Source of the DNA: Roseovarius sp. EL26
Lineage (GTDB): Bacteria > Pseudomonadota > Alphaproteobacteria > Rhodobacterales > Rhodobacteraceae
Assembly: GCF_900327775.1 (NCBI RefSeq)
Contig: NZ_OUMZ01000006.1
Span: 248,001-312,000, forward strand
Reading direction: 5' to 3'
DNA: 64,000 bases
The notes under the pieces are model-generated. The model worked only from the letters and a program-made list of their open reading frames with translations, was not told the DNA's origin and ran no database searches. The position numbers and the translations under genes are program-made. Positions 47,673 to 56,864 of the stretch are shown one piece after another. Position 1 is the first letter of the stretch, and every line of letters starts with the position of its first letter.

Positions 47673-48935
47673 TCAGGCGGTCACATCCAGTTGCGAGTGA
47701 TGCGCCGGTTTATTGACATGTTGGTTGCGGTCTTCATCCATCAACGCATCGACTAATATGCAGGCCTCATAATGTTTTAGGCGAAGATGGGAGGTTTTCG
47801 CTTTTGATTTGTTCTGTGCCAAGACCTCGTGCATTTGATTTCGAGTACTTTCGAGAGACAAAAGCGCAAGATCGCCAGCAAAGAAGCTTTCAGATGGATG
47901 TTCGTTGGAATAGACCGCCTGATGGTCGTCCAATAGCAGATGATAATACGTCACCTGCTGCGGCTTGGTAATTTTGTGAACACCGGGCAGACCGAGCAGA
48001 TCTTTGGCCGCAACAAATACCTCGTATTCGCCAAAAAGCAGCTCACAAACGGGGTGGGCAATCAAAACATGATGCAGTTGCGAGACGAAAAGGTCTTTGG
48101 TGTTATTGAGTGCGTTTTCCTCGATTCGGATGGGAAGCGCGTCTTCATAGGCAAAATAACGTGAGCGAAGAACCTGGATCAGTGGCTGAAAGCCATTTCC
48201 GAGGGTTGCAATCATGTCTCCTTTGCGCAGCCATTGAACTGGCTTTTGTCCTAGATCCGTCTCAATTAGGGTGTGTTCAAGGAAACACACGACCTCTGTG
48301 CCTTTTACGAATATGTCCCAGATTCCATCCGGGCTATCAGGGTCAAGGTCTGTGGTCGGAAGGTTCAAAAGGTCACTGGCATTGCCTGATCCTGGGGCAA
48401 TAAGATCATTGCTGCCTCCGTCGGTGACGCCAACTTGTGCCTGAGCTCCGAAGCCATTTGAGAATTCGATATTTTCATAGATGAATTCAATGCCAACCGT
48501 GCCGTCGCCCAAACTGGAAAGTACAACCTGAAACGTGTTGTTGCCCGTACTACTGAAGGCTTCAACGTCGAACCAAGTTATCGTGACCTTGCCGTTGATT
48601 GGATCGATATCCCAGTAAATATTATTGCTGCCAGTTGCACTGCCACCGCTGACGTTAACATCCGTCCAGAACGGGGCTATAGCGGGTTCAGTCAAGGTGG
48701 AAAGATCTGGTGCGTTAAAGGTGGTATTCGGGCCGGTAAAAGTGATCAGGCCGTTACTGTTAATGTATATGCTGTTGTACGTCGTGCCGAAGAAATTCAA
48801 GCCGCCTGAAAAAACAGAGGTAATGTCTACTTCAACAGATCCGTCATCCAGATTTCCCGCGTCAAGAGACGATCCGATGAAGCTGTTTTCACCGTGTCCT
48901 GTTGGGCCACCTAGGCCTGTGTTTACAGGAGCCAT
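47673..48935 (-). CDS. NIDO and Hint (hedgehog/intein-like) domain secreted protein
   Basis: 420 residues. N-terminal part is a nidogen-like (NIDO) beta domain (about 20-205: SIYINSNGLITFTG, FWTDVNVSGGS). The Hint domain starts at C217 (VVCFLEHTLIET) and carries the HHVLI motif (LFVSQLHHVLIAHP), characteristic of the Hint_2 proteins common in Rhodobacterales. No clear signal peptide; export by a type I system or other route is possible. Whether it self-cleaves is not evident: the expected residue before the C is V. Function unknown. Confidence 0.85.
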   Translation of the reverse strand: MAPVNTGLGGPTGHGENSFIGSSLDAGNLDDGSVEVDITSVFSGGLNFFGTTYNSIYINSNGLITFTGPNTTFNAPDLSTLTEPAIAPFWTDVNVSGGSATGSNNIYWDIDPINGKVTITWFDVEAFSSTGNNTFQVVLSSLGDGTVGIEFIYENIEFSNGFGAQAQVGVTDGGSNDLIAPGSGNASDLLNLPTTDLDPDSPDGIWDIFVKGTEVVCFLEHTLIETDLGQKPVQWLRKGDMIATLGNGFQPLIQVLRSRYFAYEDALPIRIEENALNNTKDLFVSQLHHVLIAHPVCELLFGEYEVFVAAKDLLGLPGVHKITKPQQVTYYHLLLDDHQAVYSNEHPSESFFAGDLALLSLESTRNQMHEVLAQNKSKAKTSHLRLKHYEACILVDALMDEDRNQHVNKPAHHSQLDVTA

Positions 48936-49112
48936 ACCAAAGCCTCTATTATAGAACGACGGGCGGATAGTTAACGAGATAATCCTACTTACCCAGTGTG
49001 TTTCTGGCGAACAAAGGCCAAAGTAACATTGCAGTTTGTGTGGATCAAGTGAAGGGCTCAGATCTGCGCCATGTATGGTGCAGCTAGGCCACGGTGGCTA
49101 TTTCTAGTAATC

Positions 49113-49493
49113 TTAAGATCTTGCGAGCATCGCCCCCAAAGCGTGGCCACCTAAAATGTGAATATGGAAATGGGGTACTTCCTGTCCGCCATCAGTGCCG
49201 CAATTTGCAATCGCGCGATATCCGTTACCGCCTGCGTTAGGGGCAACACCTGTCATTTGGCAGATTTTGGCAATGGACCGGTTTAAATCTGCTATTTCCG
49301 CATCGCTGGCCTCTGCCGAGAAATGATCGAAACTGACATAAGGACCTTTGGGTATGATCAACACATGCACAGGGGCTTGAGGGCCAATATCGTTGAACGC
49401 AAGAGTATGTTCGGTTTCAAGAACCGTGTCATTTGGAATTTCGCCGCGTAGGATTTTGGCAAAGATATTTTGATTGTCGTAATCATATGGCAT
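49113..49493 (-). CDS. HIT family nucleotide-binding protein
   Basis: 126 residues with the histidine triad PHFHIHILGG near residues 108-117. Hydrolyses nucleoside phosphoramidates or related nucleotides (HINT/PKCI-type). Signature FAKILRGEIPNDTV near the N-terminus is typical. The glycosyltransferase gene stops 11 bases upstream on the same strand. Confidence 0.95.
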   Translation of the reverse strand: MPYDYDNQNIFAKILRGEIPNDTVLETEHTLAFNDIGPQAPVHVLIIPKGPYVSFDHFSAEASDAEIADLNRSIAKICQMTGVAPNAGGNGYRAIANCGTDGGQEVPHFHIHILGGHALGAMLARS

Positions 49494-49504
49494 GGGCAGT
49501 GGTC

Positions 49505-51082
49505 CTAATCGGCAAAAAGGTGATCGGGTTGTGTAATGTCTAACGCAGTATCGTGCGGCACTGCAAGAAAACGAGAGATCTGCTGTGCCATATGTTCAGC
49601 TGTATCAGACTGGCGCAGGATCAGGTGATTTTCAAATTCTGCATCCCGTATTTGATCGCTTTCGAAATTGATGTCCCGGCGAATGGTCGGCAGCAGCCGG
49701 GATAGATTGCCTTCAGGGGTTTGTTCCCCTGCCAATCCAACACGTTTGGCATGGCCTTTCAGGTAGTCATCGTTGAAATCACATTGTATCTCAAGCAGCC
49801 TGGTGATGCAGCGATCGCCGCAGAAATCCTGTAACAATTCAATGTTGGCGGGATCAACACAAATCAGCAACCTGTCGTTTCCGTGATACTCAAACAACAT
49901 GCGCAGCAGCGCCCGGCGATGGCGCATGCGTTTGTGTAAACGGGCCTGGATCCCGCCGAGATCCGGCAAGTCTGTGCTGTCTTCGTTGAACAGGTAATCG
50001 ATCGCGGGCACATCAGTATGTTGGCGGATGCGCGCGTTCAGCCGCTTGGCAACGTGCCATTTTTTACACACGACGATCATCAATTCGCGGTCTCGGCCCA
50101 GAGTGCTTTCGGTTTCCCAGAACCGGCTGGCAAATCGACGGCCAATGCGCCCGCGACCGGTAAGAAATTTGAATAAGTTGCGCCCTTCGTTCGAAATTTG
50201 GAATTGCATATCGCTTGCGGCGTACATTTTGCCCAGCCGTTCTTTCAGCTCGTGTGCTTCTGGGCTGATTTTGCGGGCAAACAGGTAATTTTGTGACAGC
50301 AATAGATCATAGTGATCATTGTAGAAGGTGACAGGCATGCCATAGTCGCTGAACATCAAAAAGGTCAGGGTGCGCGCATGAATCTCGGTTTCTGGAATTA
50401 GATGGCGCACCAAGGTTTGAAAGAAAGTTTCATCTGGAATCCAGGTGGAACGGAAAAACTTCATCACGTCCCGTCTCTGGCGTGTAAACTCCAGTATAGC
50501 CTCGATTGTTCGACGTCGCAGACACCACCATTGGCTGCCGATCTGAATCTGCAAATCCTCGGGGATTTTCCGGGTTAAGCCAAGTTTCTCTTGGATGGCC
50601 ATGCTGGCATAAAATGCGCGTTTGTGTTTGCGCTCGTTCAGAAAGTGGCGGTAGATTAGGCGTTCTTCCTTGATGCCGGTTTTGATCCAGTTGCTGTCGA
50701 AGAAATCAAAACTTTCTATGTAATCGGCGTCTTCTGCATCCAGAAAATCATGTGCATAGTTAGCAGATTTTATGGCAGCGCAATCGCCGGACAGCATGTA
50801 AAAATGCGTCGCGCGAGGAAACGCTTCGCAGGCAGCCTCGACCGCATGAAGTGTGGCTTGCACCAATGACCATTCGCCCCAGCCGCATTTGACCCTTTTC
50901 TTGGCAAAGGTCACATTAGGATTGTCTGACAATGCGGTTTTGATTTTCTGGAAATGCGCGGGCTTTGCGCGGGCGTCAAAATGGATCGCTATGCAATCCC
51001 CTTTTGTCGTCAGCATATTGGCCTGTTCAATGATCGCGTCCGGATCTTTGTGGCATAAAAGGATAAAAGCGATTTTCGCCAT
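49505..51082 (-). CDS. GT14-like glycosyltransferase (core-2/I-branching type)
   Basis: 525 residues. The N-terminal domain matches GT14 (core-2/I-branching, xylosyltransferase-type) enzymes: IAFILLCHKDPDAI, IHFDARAKP, SGDCAAIKS, WWCLRRRTI, WIPDETFFQTLVR. The C-terminal 200 residues (from about 320) have no domain that I recognise. It would add sugar to a polysaccharide or glycoconjugate. It diverges from a sulfotransferase gene with 90 bases between; together they suggest a sulfated surface glycan, an inference. Confidence 0.85.
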   Translation of the reverse strand: MAKIAFILLCHKDPDAIIEQANMLTTKGDCIAIHFDARAKPAHFQKIKTALSDNPNVTFAKKRVKCGWGEWSLVQATLHAVEAACEAFPRATHFYMLSGDCAAIKSANYAHDFLDAEDADYIESFDFFDSNWIKTGIKEERLIYRHFLNERKHKRAFYASMAIQEKLGLTRKIPEDLQIQIGSQWWCLRRRTIEAILEFTRQRRDVMKFFRSTWIPDETFFQTLVRHLIPETEIHARTLTFLMFSDYGMPVTFYNDHYDLLLSQNYLFARKISPEAHELKERLGKMYAASDMQFQISNEGRNLFKFLTGRGRIGRRFASRFWETESTLGRDRELMIVVCKKWHVAKRLNARIRQHTDVPAIDYLFNEDSTDLPDLGGIQARLHKRMRHRRALLRMLFEYHGNDRLLICVDPANIELLQDFCGDRCITRLLEIQCDFNDDYLKGHAKRVGLAGEQTPEGNLSRLLPTIRRDINFESDQIRDAEFENHLILRQSDTAEHMAQQISRFLAVPHDTALDITQPDHLFAD

Positions 51083-51172
51083 GTCAGAAACGGTTTGTCC
51101 TGCTGTTCACTCGATGTCTATAGTGATAGCGACGAATGTCCGGTGAATAAACAGGGCTTTCTCGTGTTTTAA

Positions 51173-52045
51173 ATGATTAGAAAATTTAAAGCCGCACGAA
51201 CGGCTAAAAGTACGGAGGCAGCAGTCATGGGATTCCCTGGAACATGGATGACTGAAAGTGAAAGCATGGTGTACCGGGTTGTACCGAAGTGCGCTTGTTC
51301 GACCATTGGTCAGATCATGTATTATTCTGACCATGGAGAGTTTTTTGACGGCGATATTCATGATGCGACCGGAAAACTGCACAAATGGGCGCTTGACCAC
51401 AGTCAGCCGTTGATCCAAGCGAATGTCACAGCGCATAAATCCTATGCCTTTACCTGCGTGCGCAATCCTTACACGCGCATTCTGTCCAGCTTTTTTGATA
51501 AAATCTGTGGCATTCAGCGCAACGGCAATCGGTATCGTGGGAAAATGGTTCCGTTGTTGATGCAGAAATACGGGATCGAAGTGGGCGGCGATGATGGCAA
51601 GCAAGAGTTTGACCAGATCAAAAGCTTCCGCCGTTTCTTGCTGTTTGCCCGAGACACCATTCGTTGGCGCCGGCCCATGGACCCGGATATTCACTGGTCT
51701 GCGCAGGCCGGGCATGTTGCAACCTTTGTCTTAAATGGTGGGACCTACGATAAGATTTTCTGGACCGAGCAATTCAATGACGGCATGGATCAGGTGCTAA
51801 GTTCAATTGATACGCCGCATAAGGTCGACATCAACGCCATTCCGCGGTTCAACGAATCTGAGGGTCACGGCCCCAAGCGCGCCCATCCGGTCGAAGATTA
51901 TTTCGACGATCTGTCGATGCATCTGGTCTATGAGATGTACAAACGCGATTTCGACCTGTTCAAATATGATTTCTTTGACCCATCCAACAAAATGCCAGTG
52001 GGTGAGATCGATCTGAACGAGGTGCACGCCAAGCTGGGTGAATAG
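51173..52045 (+). CDS. Sulfotransferase family 2 protein
   Basis: 290 residues. PAPS-binding 5'-phosphosulfate motif is likely VPKCACSTI (about residues 40-48) and the 3'-phosphate segment FTCVRNPYTRILSSFFDKI. The family includes carbohydrate sulfotransferases. The gene diverges from a GT14-like glycosyltransferase; a shared surface glycan is plausible. ATG 51173 has a weak ribosome site; ATG 51227 (MGFPGTWM) is an alternative. Confidence 0.85.
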   Translation: MIRKFKAARTAKSTEAAVMGFPGTWMTESESMVYRVVPKCACSTIGQIMYYSDHGEFFDGDIHDATGKLHKWALDHSQPLIQANVTAHKSYAFTCVRNPYTRILSSFFDKICGIQRNGNRYRGKMVPLLMQKYGIEVGGDDGKQEFDQIKSFRRFLLFARDTIRWRRPMDPDIHWSAQAGHVATFVLNGGTYDKIFWTEQFNDGMDQVLSSIDTPHKVDINAIPRFNESEGHGPKRAHPVEDYFDDLSMHLVYEMYKRDFDLFKYDFFDPSNKMPVGEIDLNEVHAKLGE

Positions 52046-52121
52046 CACCTTGCGATAAAATTCACGGTTCCCTTCCAGTACAAATTCCCGTTTAGTTACG
52101 GGCAACAAGAGGGGGACCAAG

Positions 52122-52358
52122 ATGCGTTGTGTTTTTGTCAATATCCGCTGTCGTCCGGGCACGTCTTACACCGTGGCCGAAAATATCGCGCTGCGTGAAA
52201 TTCATTCCGAGCTTTATTCGACTTCGGGACCCTTTGACCTATTGCTCAAGCTCTACATCCCCGAGGGCGAGGATGTGGGCAAATACATCAACGATAATCT
52301 GCTCGACATCGACGGGATCGAGCGTACCGAGACAACGCTGACCTTCAAAGCGTTCTGA
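52122..52358 (+). CDS. Stand-alone Lrp/AsnC effector-binding (RAM) domain protein
   Basis: 78 residues forming only the alpha-beta ligand-binding half of Lrp/AsnC regulators (YTVAENIALREIHSELYST, FDLLLKLYIPEGEDVGKYI); the helix-turn-helix is absent. Good ribosome site (AGGGGG). It heads the branched-chain-type transporter operon with 18 bases to the next gene. Such proteins may bind amino acids and modulate another regulator. Confidence 0.85.
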   Translation: MRCVFVNIRCRPGTSYTVAENIALREIHSELYSTSGPFDLLLKLYIPEGEDVGKYINDNLLDIDGIERTETTLTFKAF

Positions 52359-52376
52359 AGTCATAGGGAGAGGGAC

Positions 52377-53519
52377 ATGAAACTGAAATCACTTATTGCA
52401 GCTGCTTGCATGGGGCTGATCGGATCGGCCGCGCTGGCCGAAGACGGCAAGGTCAAGGTCGGCATGATCACCACGCTGTCAGGCGGTGGTGCGGGTCTTG
52501 GCATTGATGTACGCGATGGATTCCTGCTGGCGGCTAAGATGGCTGGGAATGATAATCTGGAAATCGTGGTCGAAGACGACCAGCGTAAGCCTGACATTGC
52601 CGTGCAACTGGCTGACAAGATGATCCAATCTGAGAAGGTCGATGTGCTGACCGGCATCATCTGGTCTAATCTGGCCATGGCCGTGGTGCCCACCGCTACT
52701 GCGCAGGGTAAGTTTTACCTATCACCTAACGCTGGCCCTTCTGCACTGGCGGGCAAAGGCTGTCATCCAAACTATTTCAACGTGGCATGGCAGAACGACA
52801 ACCTGCACGAGGCGGCAGGCGGTTATGCCAATGACGCGGGCTTCAAGAAAACCTTCATTCTGGCCCCGAATTACCCTGCTGGTCAGGACGCGTTGACCGG
52901 ATACAAACGCGTGTACGGAGGTGAGCTGGCCGGAGAGCTATTCACCAAATTGGGACAAAAGGATTACGCTGCGGAATTGGCGCAGATCCGCGCCTCGGAT
53001 GCTGACAGCATCTTCTTCTTCCTGCCCGGCGGTATGGGGATCTCTTTCCTCAAGCAGTACGCTGACAGCGGCATTGATCTGCCGGTGGTCGGGCCTGCGT
53101 TCAGCTTTGATCAGGGTATCTTGCAGGCCGTGGGTGACGCAGCGCTTGGCGTGAAAAACACAAGCCAATGGAACAAAGACATCGACAACGCTGCGAACGC
53201 GGCCTTTGTCGACGCATTCCAAGCCGAATATGGTCGCTTGCCGTCGCTCTATGCGTCCCAAGGTTATGACACTGCGAACCTGTTGCTTTCGGCAATGGCC
53301 AAGGCAGACGTGAGCGATGCTGATGCGTTCCGTACGGCACTGGAAGCGGCGGAGTTTGCATCGGTTCGTGGCGATTTCGAATTTGCTGCCAACCACCACC
53401 CGGTGCAGGACATCTATGTGCGCGAAGTGATCAAAGAGGGTGACGTGTTCACTAACAAGATCATCGGCACCGCGCTGAGCGATCACAGCAACGTCTATGT
53501 GGATGACTGCAAAATGTAA
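52377..53519 (+). CDS. Branched-chain-type ABC transporter substrate-binding protein
   Basis: 380 residues with signal peptide (cleavage after ALA at about 21). LivK-fold (Leu/Ile/Val-binding type): KVKVGMITTLSGGGAGLG, DDQRKPDIAVQLADKMI. Members bind amino acids, aromatics or amides; the ligand here is not set by the motifs. The gene opens the LivHMGF operon with an embedded LysE gene. Confidence 0.9.
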   Translation: MKLKSLIAAACMGLIGSAALAEDGKVKVGMITTLSGGGAGLGIDVRDGFLLAAKMAGNDNLEIVVEDDQRKPDIAVQLADKMIQSEKVDVLTGIIWSNLAMAVVPTATAQGKFYLSPNAGPSALAGKGCHPNYFNVAWQNDNLHEAAGGYANDAGFKKTFILAPNYPAGQDALTGYKRVYGGELAGELFTKLGQKDYAAELAQIRASDADSIFFFLPGGMGISFLKQYADSGIDLPVVGPAFSFDQGILQAVGDAALGVKNTSQWNKDIDNAANAAFVDAFQAEYGRLPSLYASQGYDTANLLLSAMAKADVSDADAFRTALEAAEFASVRGDFEFAANHHPVQDIYVREVIKEGDVFTNKIIGTALSDHSNVYVDDCKM

Positions 53520-53525
53520 TCTACC

Positions 53526-53551
53526 TGGCTGGGCGTAATGTCGCCCAGCCA
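53526..53551 (+). promoter_or_regulatory. Hairpin between binding-protein gene and the rest of the transporter operon
   Basis: TGGCTGGGCG (53526-53535) pairs exactly with CGCCCAGCCA (53542-53551). No T-run follows. Such a stem commonly protects the 3' end of the binding-protein message so that more of it accumulates than permease message. Confidence 0.6.
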
Positions 53552-53577
53552 AATCCTCCCCAATACAAACTAGTTTG

Positions 53578-54213
53578 ATGCCAGATTTCTCTTTGCTTCC
53601 CATGATTTTGCTTGCCGCATTGGTGGCCTCGGCCAGCCCCGGCCCGGCAACGATTGCCATTGCAACCACCGCAGCTGAACATGGGCGTCGCCCGGCTCTG
53701 GCTTTGGCAAGTGGCATCTTGTGCGGCTCATTTACATGGTCGATTGCGGCGGCCTGTGGATTGGCAGCAATTATGGTAACACATGGTTGGCTGGTCGAAG
53801 CAATCCGGTATGCGGGGGCGGGGTATCTTGCGTGGCTGGCATGGAAATCTGCAAGTGCTGCTTGGCGCAATGACGCGGCATTTGCCGATAGCTCTGTGAC
53901 GCCAGCCTCTTTACGGACCTTTTGGGTGCGGGGATTGTTGCTCCATCTGACAAACCCAAAGGCGATATTCTTTTTCGGCGCGCTTTACTCGATTGCGCTT
54001 TCACCCGGGCAATCGTCGGCGACGCTTGTGATGATCGTGATGGCCGTGGGATTACAAAGTGCCGCGGTTTTTCTGGGTTATGCCGTGTTGTTCTCAAAGG
54101 CGGGGTTTCGTCGGGGCTATGCCCGCGCGGCAAGAGGTATTCGCGCCACTTGCGCGGTTCTGTTCGGCGGCTTTGCCTATAAGCTTCTGACCCTTCGGCT
54201 AACCTCTGCATGA
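53578..54213 (+). CDS. LysE-family amino acid exporter
   Basis: 211 residues from ATG 53578. Six helices; the LASASPGPATIAIATTAAEHGRR segment is the LysE-family signature. It is an exporter of amino acids or homoserine lactones by family, yet sits inside an importer operon and overlaps livH by ATGA. It may prevent overaccumulation of the imported substrate. Confidence 0.88.
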   Translation: MPDFSLLPMILLAALVASASPGPATIAIATTAAEHGRRPALALASGILCGSFTWSIAAACGLAAIMVTHGWLVEAIRYAGAGYLAWLAWKSASAAWRNDAAFADSSVTPASLRTFWVRGLLLHLTNPKAIFFFGALYSIALSPGQSSATLVMIVMAVGLQSAAVFLGYAVLFSKAGFRRGYARAARGIRATCAVLFGGFAYKLLTLRLTSA

Positions 54214-55130
54214 CGACACTTCTCTTCATCGAGCAGGTCCTCAACGGTTTGCAGTTCGGGATCATGTTGTTTTTGATGGCGGCCGGGCTAACGCTGGTGT
54301 TTGGCGTCATGGGGTTGATCAATCTCGCACACGGATCGCTTTATATGGTCGGGGCTTTTGCGGCTGCCGCTGTCGCCGGTGCGACGGGGTCGTTCTTGCT
54401 GGCTTTGATGGCAGCACTCACCGCCGCCGCCGCTGCGGGTGCGTTAATGGAGCTGCTGGTCATTCGCCGGCTGTATGACCGCGATCACCTTGATCAGGTG
54501 TTGGCGACCTTTGCGTTGATCTTGATTTTTTCCGAAGGGACGCGCTGGCTTTTTGGATCATTCCCGCTTTATCTCGATATTCCTGATGCCTTGTCCGGCC
54601 CGGTCACCTTACCCGGTGGCATTGAATACCCTGTCTACCGTTTGACGATCATTGTCATCGGGTTGGTTATTGCTGCCGGCCTGTTCTGGTTGATCGCCCA
54701 CACCCGGCTGGGCATTCGTATCCGCGCGGGCGAATCTGATCGGGAGATGATCGCGGCGCTGGGCGTTGATATCTCCAAGCTGTACACCATCGTTTTTGCG
54801 CTGGGCGCGGCCTTGGCCGGGCTGGCTGGCGCATTGGTGGGCGCGATCCAGTCGGTGCAGGTCGGCATGGGGGAGCCCGTATTGATTCTGGCCTTTGTAG
54901 TGATCGTCATCGGCGGCATCGGTTCGATCAAGGGCGCGTTGATCGGGGCTATCCTTGTTGGGCTTACCGACACATTGGGCGGCATTGCCCTGCCTGCGAT
55001 CTTGCGTCTTTTCACCGATAACGCCAGCGCTTCCTCAACCGGTGCGGCACTGTCATCGATGCTGATCTATATCCTGATGGCCGGGGTTCTGATCTGGCGG
55101 CCACAGGGTTTGTTCGGAGCACAGGCATGA
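54210..55130 (+). CDS. livH: Branched-chain-type ABC permease LivH
   Basis: 306 residues with about eight helices; FGVMGLINLAHGSLYMVGAF is the LivH motif. Start ATGA overlaps the LysE stop, and it overlaps the next gene likewise. Forms the inner-membrane channel with LivM. Confidence 0.92.
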   Translation: MTTLLFIEQVLNGLQFGIMLFLMAAGLTLVFGVMGLINLAHGSLYMVGAFAAAAVAGATGSFLLALMAALTAAAAAGALMELLVIRRLYDRDHLDQVLATFALILIFSEGTRWLFGSFPLYLDIPDALSGPVTLPGGIEYPVYRLTIIVIGLVIAAGLFWLIAHTRLGIRIRAGESDREMIAALGVDISKLYTIVFALGAALAGLAGALVGAIQSVQVGMGEPVLILAFVVIVIGGIGSIKGALIGAILVGLTDTLGGIALPAILRLFTDNASASSTGAALSSMLIYILMAGVLIWRPQGLFGAQA

Positions 55131-56122
55131 TATCTGGCATGAAGCGCGAGCCTCTCATAAACGCGGCCCTTCTGTTGGGTCTGCTGCTGATCCCGCTTTG
55201 GGCCTATGTTACGGATGAGCCCTTTACCATCACGCTTGCTACCAAGGTGGCAATTCTTGCGCTGGCCGGGGTCGGTCTTAATATCGCGCTGGGCTTGGGC
55301 GGGCTGGTCAGTCTTGGCCATGCCGCATTTTTCGGCATCGGCGGCTATACCATGGGTATTCTCGCCAGCCATGCCCAAAGCTACACCCCCTTGATGGAAA
55401 CGCCTTTCCTGCTTGAGGGTACCAAATCCATGCCCGTGATCTGGATCACGGCGATCTTGGCGTCAGGCTTGGGTGCGCTGATCATAGGGGCGCTGTCGCT
55501 GCGCACTTCGGGTGTCTATTTCATCATGATCACACTGGCCTTTGGTCAGATGCTGTTCTTCTTCACCATAAGTTGGCCCGCTTACGGTGGCGAAGATGGT
55601 CTGTCGATCTATGTGCGCAACGGCTTTCCGGGGATGAACACCTTGGATCCGATCCAGTTTTTCGCCTTGTGTTTTGCCCTGTTGCTGGCCGCCTTGTGGT
55701 TCAGTTACCGCTTGGCTAATGCCCCCTTTGGTCTGGCGCTCAATGCCGCGCGCCAGTCGCCCGGGCGGGTCGAAACTGTCGGCCTCAGCCCGTTTCATCT
55801 GCGCCTGATTGCCTTTGTCATATCGGGCGCAATCACGGGCCTTGCGGGGGCGCTTTTCGCTGACCTTAACCGCTTTGTCAGCCCGAACATGTTCAGCTGG
55901 CAAACCAGTGGCGAGATTATGATTTTTATCATCCTTGGCGGTGTCGGGCGGCTCTGTGGCCCAGTGGCAGGGGCGGCACTTTTTATCATGCTTGAGCATT
56001 TTCTTGGCGGTTTGTCCGAGTTTTGGCACATCTGGCTGGGGCTGTTGTTGTTGTTGGTTGTGCTTTTTGCCCGTGGGGGATTGATCGGCGTTTTGGCTGG
56101 CAGGCAGGTGGCGCATGACTGA
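55127..56122 (+). CDS. livM: Branched-chain-type ABC permease LivM
   Basis: 331 residues, about ten helices. Signatures VGLNIALGLGGLVSLGHAAF and SGVYFIMITLAFGQML. Second permease subunit; overlaps both neighbours by ATGA or similar. The last helices end in a basic tail. Confidence 0.92.
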   Translation: MISGMKREPLINAALLLGLLLIPLWAYVTDEPFTITLATKVAILALAGVGLNIALGLGGLVSLGHAAFFGIGGYTMGILASHAQSYTPLMETPFLLEGTKSMPVIWITAILASGLGALIIGALSLRTSGVYFIMITLAFGQMLFFFTISWPAYGGEDGLSIYVRNGFPGMNTLDPIQFFALCFALLLAALWFSYRLANAPFGLALNAARQSPGRVETVGLSPFHLRLIAFVISGAITGLAGALFADLNRFVSPNMFSWQTSGEIMIFIILGGVGRLCGPVAGAALFIMLEHFLGGLSEFWHIWLGLLLLLVVLFARGGLIGVLAGRQVAHD

Positions 56123-56864
56123 TCCGGTTCTGGCCACACATAACATCAGCAAACAGTTTGGTGCACTGAAGGCGAGTGACAATATCAGCCTGACCCTGAA
56201 ACCGGGCGAGATTCACGCCATCATCGGTCCAAATGGCGCGGGAAAATCAACGTTGATCGCCCAGATCTGCGGCGGCCTGACCCCCGACAGTGGCCGGGTG
56301 GAAATGATGGGCCAAGATGTGACCTCGCTGACCACCCGTGCCCGTGCAAAGGCCGGTTTGGGACGCACCTTCCAAATCTCCGCCCTAGCGATGGAGGACA
56401 CGGTTTTACAAAACGCAGTGCTGGGCGCACTGGGCGCCCGTGGCGGAGCTTTTGCCATGTTCCGTCGCGCCCTATCCGACACAAACCTGCGTGAGGTAGC
56501 AATGACTGCACTAGAGCGTGTCGGGCTGGCAGATCAAGCCAGCATGCGCACCGCAGACCTCAGCCATGGCCAGCGTCGCCAGTTGGAAGTGGCGATTGCA
56601 CTGACATTGAACCCCAAGGCCTTTGTCATGGATGAACCGATGGCCGGCATGGGGGCTGAAGGCTCCGCAAAGATGACCACTTTGCTGGATGAGCTGCGGC
56701 AAGAGGCACCCATTCTGTTGGTGGAACATGATATGGATGCCGTCTTTGCCTTGGCGGACCGGCTTAGCGTGTTGGTTTATGGTAAAATCATCGCCACAGG
56801 ATCTGTGTCTGAGATCCGCGCCAACAAAGCGGTGCAAACGGCCTATTTGGGGGAAGACGCATGA
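56115..56864 (+). CDS. livG: Branched-chain-type ABC ATPase LivG
   Basis: 249 residues. Walker A GPNGAGKST, signature LSHGQRRQLEVAIAL, Walker B FVMDEPMAGMG and the H-loop VEHDMDAVF are all intact. Cytoplasmic ATPase of the transporter; overlaps LivM and LivF. Confidence 0.94.
   Translation: MTDPVLATHNISKQFGALKASDNISLTLKPGEIHAIIGPNGAGKSTLIAQICGGLTPDSGRVEMMGQDVTSLTTRARAKAGLGRTFQISALAMEDTVLQNAVLGALGARGGAFAMFRRALSDTNLREVAMTALERVGLADQASMRTADLSHGQRRQLEVAIALTLNPKAFVMDEPMAGMGAEGSAKMTTLLDELRQEAPILLVEHDMDAVFALADRLSVLVYGKIIATGSVSEIRANKAVQTAYLGEDA

Noticed and set aside
52938..53870. Minus-strand open frame (310 codons) over the binding-protein and LysE genes
   Set aside because: Shadow of two supported genes.
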